From Bettongia penicillata ogilbyi (taxonomy: Eukaryota; Chordata; Mammalia; Diprotodontia; Potoroidae), in assembly GCA_023548195.1 (NCBI GenBank), contig JAJHZJ010000808.1:1965182-2029181 (forward strand): 64,000 nucleotides of DNA, given 5' to 3'. This document shows, in pieces, positions 62,861 to 64,000 of this stretch. The translations under genes and the position numbers were made by a program. Position 1 is the stretch's first letter. Each line of letters starts with the position of its first letter. The notes under the pieces are model-generated. The model was given only the letters and a program-made list of their open reading frames with translations. It was not told the origin of the DNA and searched no databases.

Positions 62861-63338
62861 TCACATTCGCACAAGCTGTCAACAGTACTGCATACTGATA
62901 AGCATCTTGAAGCAAAGATGGAAAAGTCCTTGAGATGGCATAACCCCAAGTTCAGAGGGACCAGGAGATCTGAGGTACCCCTAGGAACCTTCACTGAAAC
63001 TGACGCGTACTGACAAGTGTCTCACTCTCTACGTCTAGCATTCTCTCATCTCTCAGGAGCTAGCCCCTCATCTTTGAACCTCAGAAAGAGAAAGTTCTAA
63101 CAGCAGAGAGAGCCTCAGGGCTGGCTGACAAGTTTTCCTTTCCCGGGAAGAGAGAGAAAAAGCAAAATGTCACTGAGGTGTGCCTACGCTTTTGTTTTAA
63201 ATTTAGAAAAAAATCGAGCCTCTCTTTTAAATGAAAGTTATTGATGAGAAAACAATATTTTGTTTTGTTCCATTTTTTTCTTAGATTCAAATATAGGTGA
63301 ACTTCTGACAAAGTTTAGTTTGCTTGTTCCCAAAGATA
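62861..63338. other. Unassigned sequence
   Basis: The forward frame 62771-63013 begins in the hAT loop and does not resemble a transposase. Nothing else recognised. Confidence 0.35.
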
Positions 63339-63340
63339 GA

Positions 63341-63446
63341 TTCCTCCTTCCCTTCCTCCCTCCCTTCCTCCTTCCTTTCCTCCTTTCCTTCCTTCCTCCA
63401 TTCCTCTCCTTCCTTCCTCCTTTTCTTTTTCGCTTCCTTCCTTCCC
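63341..63446 (+). repeat. (CCTT)n polypyrimidine tract
   Basis: TTCCTCCTTCCCTTCCTCCC and similar units for about 100 bases; reading frames over it are phenylalanine/leucine- or lysine/glutamate-rich artefacts. Confidence 0.93.
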
Positions 63447-63604
63447 TCTACCCATGTGTGTGCCACCAAACCTTATATATCCAATACAATTCAGGAACCT
63501 TAACCCTAGGCAGACCTATGGACACTCCCTGCCAGGACCCTATCTGCACCCACTTTTACTTAGAGGATTTGGAATGGTAAATCAAGAGGCAATTGTGAAA
63601 CCAG

Positions 63605-63835
63605 CCAGAGAGGCCACTTGGCATAGTAGTTAAGAGCTGCCCCTGGATTTAGAAAGTCCTGCGTTCAAGGGTTGCTTCTAACACATCCTGGCTGTTTGAC
63701 CAGTTGTTTAGCTTCTCATTGCTTTGAGCAAATCTTTAAAACTATAAGTCTCAGAGAAGGGTTCTGACCTGCTTTAGTAGGGGGAGTTTCCTCTTCTAGT
63801 TCTCTATTACTAATGAATTTAGTCTCTTTCCTTAT
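63605..63835 (+). mobile_element. SINE-C
   Basis: GGCCACTTGGCATAGTAGTT, TGGATTTAGAAAGTCCTGCG, CTTTAAAACTATAAGTCTCA, GACCTGCTTTAGTAGGGGGA. Confidence 0.8.
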
Positions 63836-63884
63836 TTTTTATTCATTTATTTATTTTAAATGATGAAATAGTAGAGTTCTTTCT

Positions 63885-64000
63885 GGTCTAGTCTTGGAAT
63901 CAAGACTACCTGGATTCAGTTCTTTATTCAGATACTTACTTAGCTGTGTGACTCTGGACAAGTCACTTAACTGCTGTTAGTCTCAATTTTTCATCTGCAA
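63885..64000 (+). mobile_element. WSINE or MAR1/MIR-type SINE, cut by window end
   Basis: GGAATCAAGACTACCTGGAT, TTAGCTGTGTGACTCTGGAC, AAGTCACTTAACTGCTGTTA, TTTTTCATCTGCAA. The tail lies beyond the window, so the subfamily cannot be set. Confidence 0.85.

Noticed and set aside
62771..63013. Possible transposase remnant downstream of the hAT left arm
   Set aside because: The frame lacks recognisable hAT transposase motifs and starts within the non-coding loop shared by non-autonomous copies.
6851..63446. Regularly repeated sequences considered as a CRISPR-like array or satellite
   Set aside because: The repeats are microsatellites and dispersed SINEs or LINEs of mammalian type, with no uniform repeat-spacer pattern.

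Overview
This window looks like non-coding nuclear DNA from a marsupial. It is AT-rich and almost wall-to-wall interspersed repeats. I found no convincing host protein-coding exon, tRNA or rRNA gene, CRISPR array or CpG-island promoter of a host gene. Three things point to a marsupial. First, there are many tRNA-derived SINEs whose tail reads like an RTE/BovB 3' end (motifs such as GTCATGAAGAGTCAGACA). Second, the L1 3' ends are of a marsupial type (a purine-rich UTR ending near AATTTGGAACTCAAAATTTT). Third, there is an ORF1-only L1 relative (HAL1-like). The species cannot be fixed by eye. Family names are from memory of consensus sequences and were not checked by a search; boundaries of old repeats are good to roughly 10-30 bases.

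SINE labels used below: 'WSINE-type' is a tRNA-like head with an RTE-like tail (GGAGAAGGAAATGG, GCCAAGAAAACC). 'MAR1/MIR-type' has the same kind of head and core but ends in TAAAATGGG...GTTGTGAGGATAA...TATAAATGCTA. 'Ther-2/MIR3-type' has a CORE body and an L3/CR1-like end (AAATGAGG...CTATGATCT). 'SINE-C' has a tail reading CTAAGACTATAAG...GAAATCACAGGTCC.

Layout. 1-9 kb: a 5'-truncated L1 with target-site duplications (2261-3288), a trinucleotide array, an L3/CR1 tail, a short poly(A)-tailed retrocopy on the minus strand (about 6531-6649) and a SINE cluster. 9-20 kb: L2 pieces, SINEs, a 135-base tandem duplication (11866-12120) and a 37-base tandem duplication. 20-28 kb: hAT remnants, SINEs, a long marsupial-type repeat and an antisense L1 ORF2 piece. 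28-32 kb is the most structured part: a non-autonomous hAT element was split by a nearly complete HAL1-like retrotransposon on the minus strand. That element carries a 5' UTR with two 72-base monomers, a broken ORF1, a 3' UTR and a tail, followed by an extra 94-base copy of part of ORF1 before the target-site duplication. 32-41 kb: long L2 copies on both strands, interrupted by younger SINEs. 41-47 kb: mostly unassigned sequence, with a possible LTR-like block and one weak retrocopy-like reading frame. 47-64 kb: L2, L1, L3, SINEs, a group of palindromic hAT remnants, several microsatellites and three polypyrimidine/polypurine tracts.

Nothing here forms a gene system. The interest lies in the layered insertion history and in the unusual 3' structure of the HAL1-like copy. 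The open reading frames of 60-140 codons are explained by retroelement remnants, low-complexity tracts or chance.
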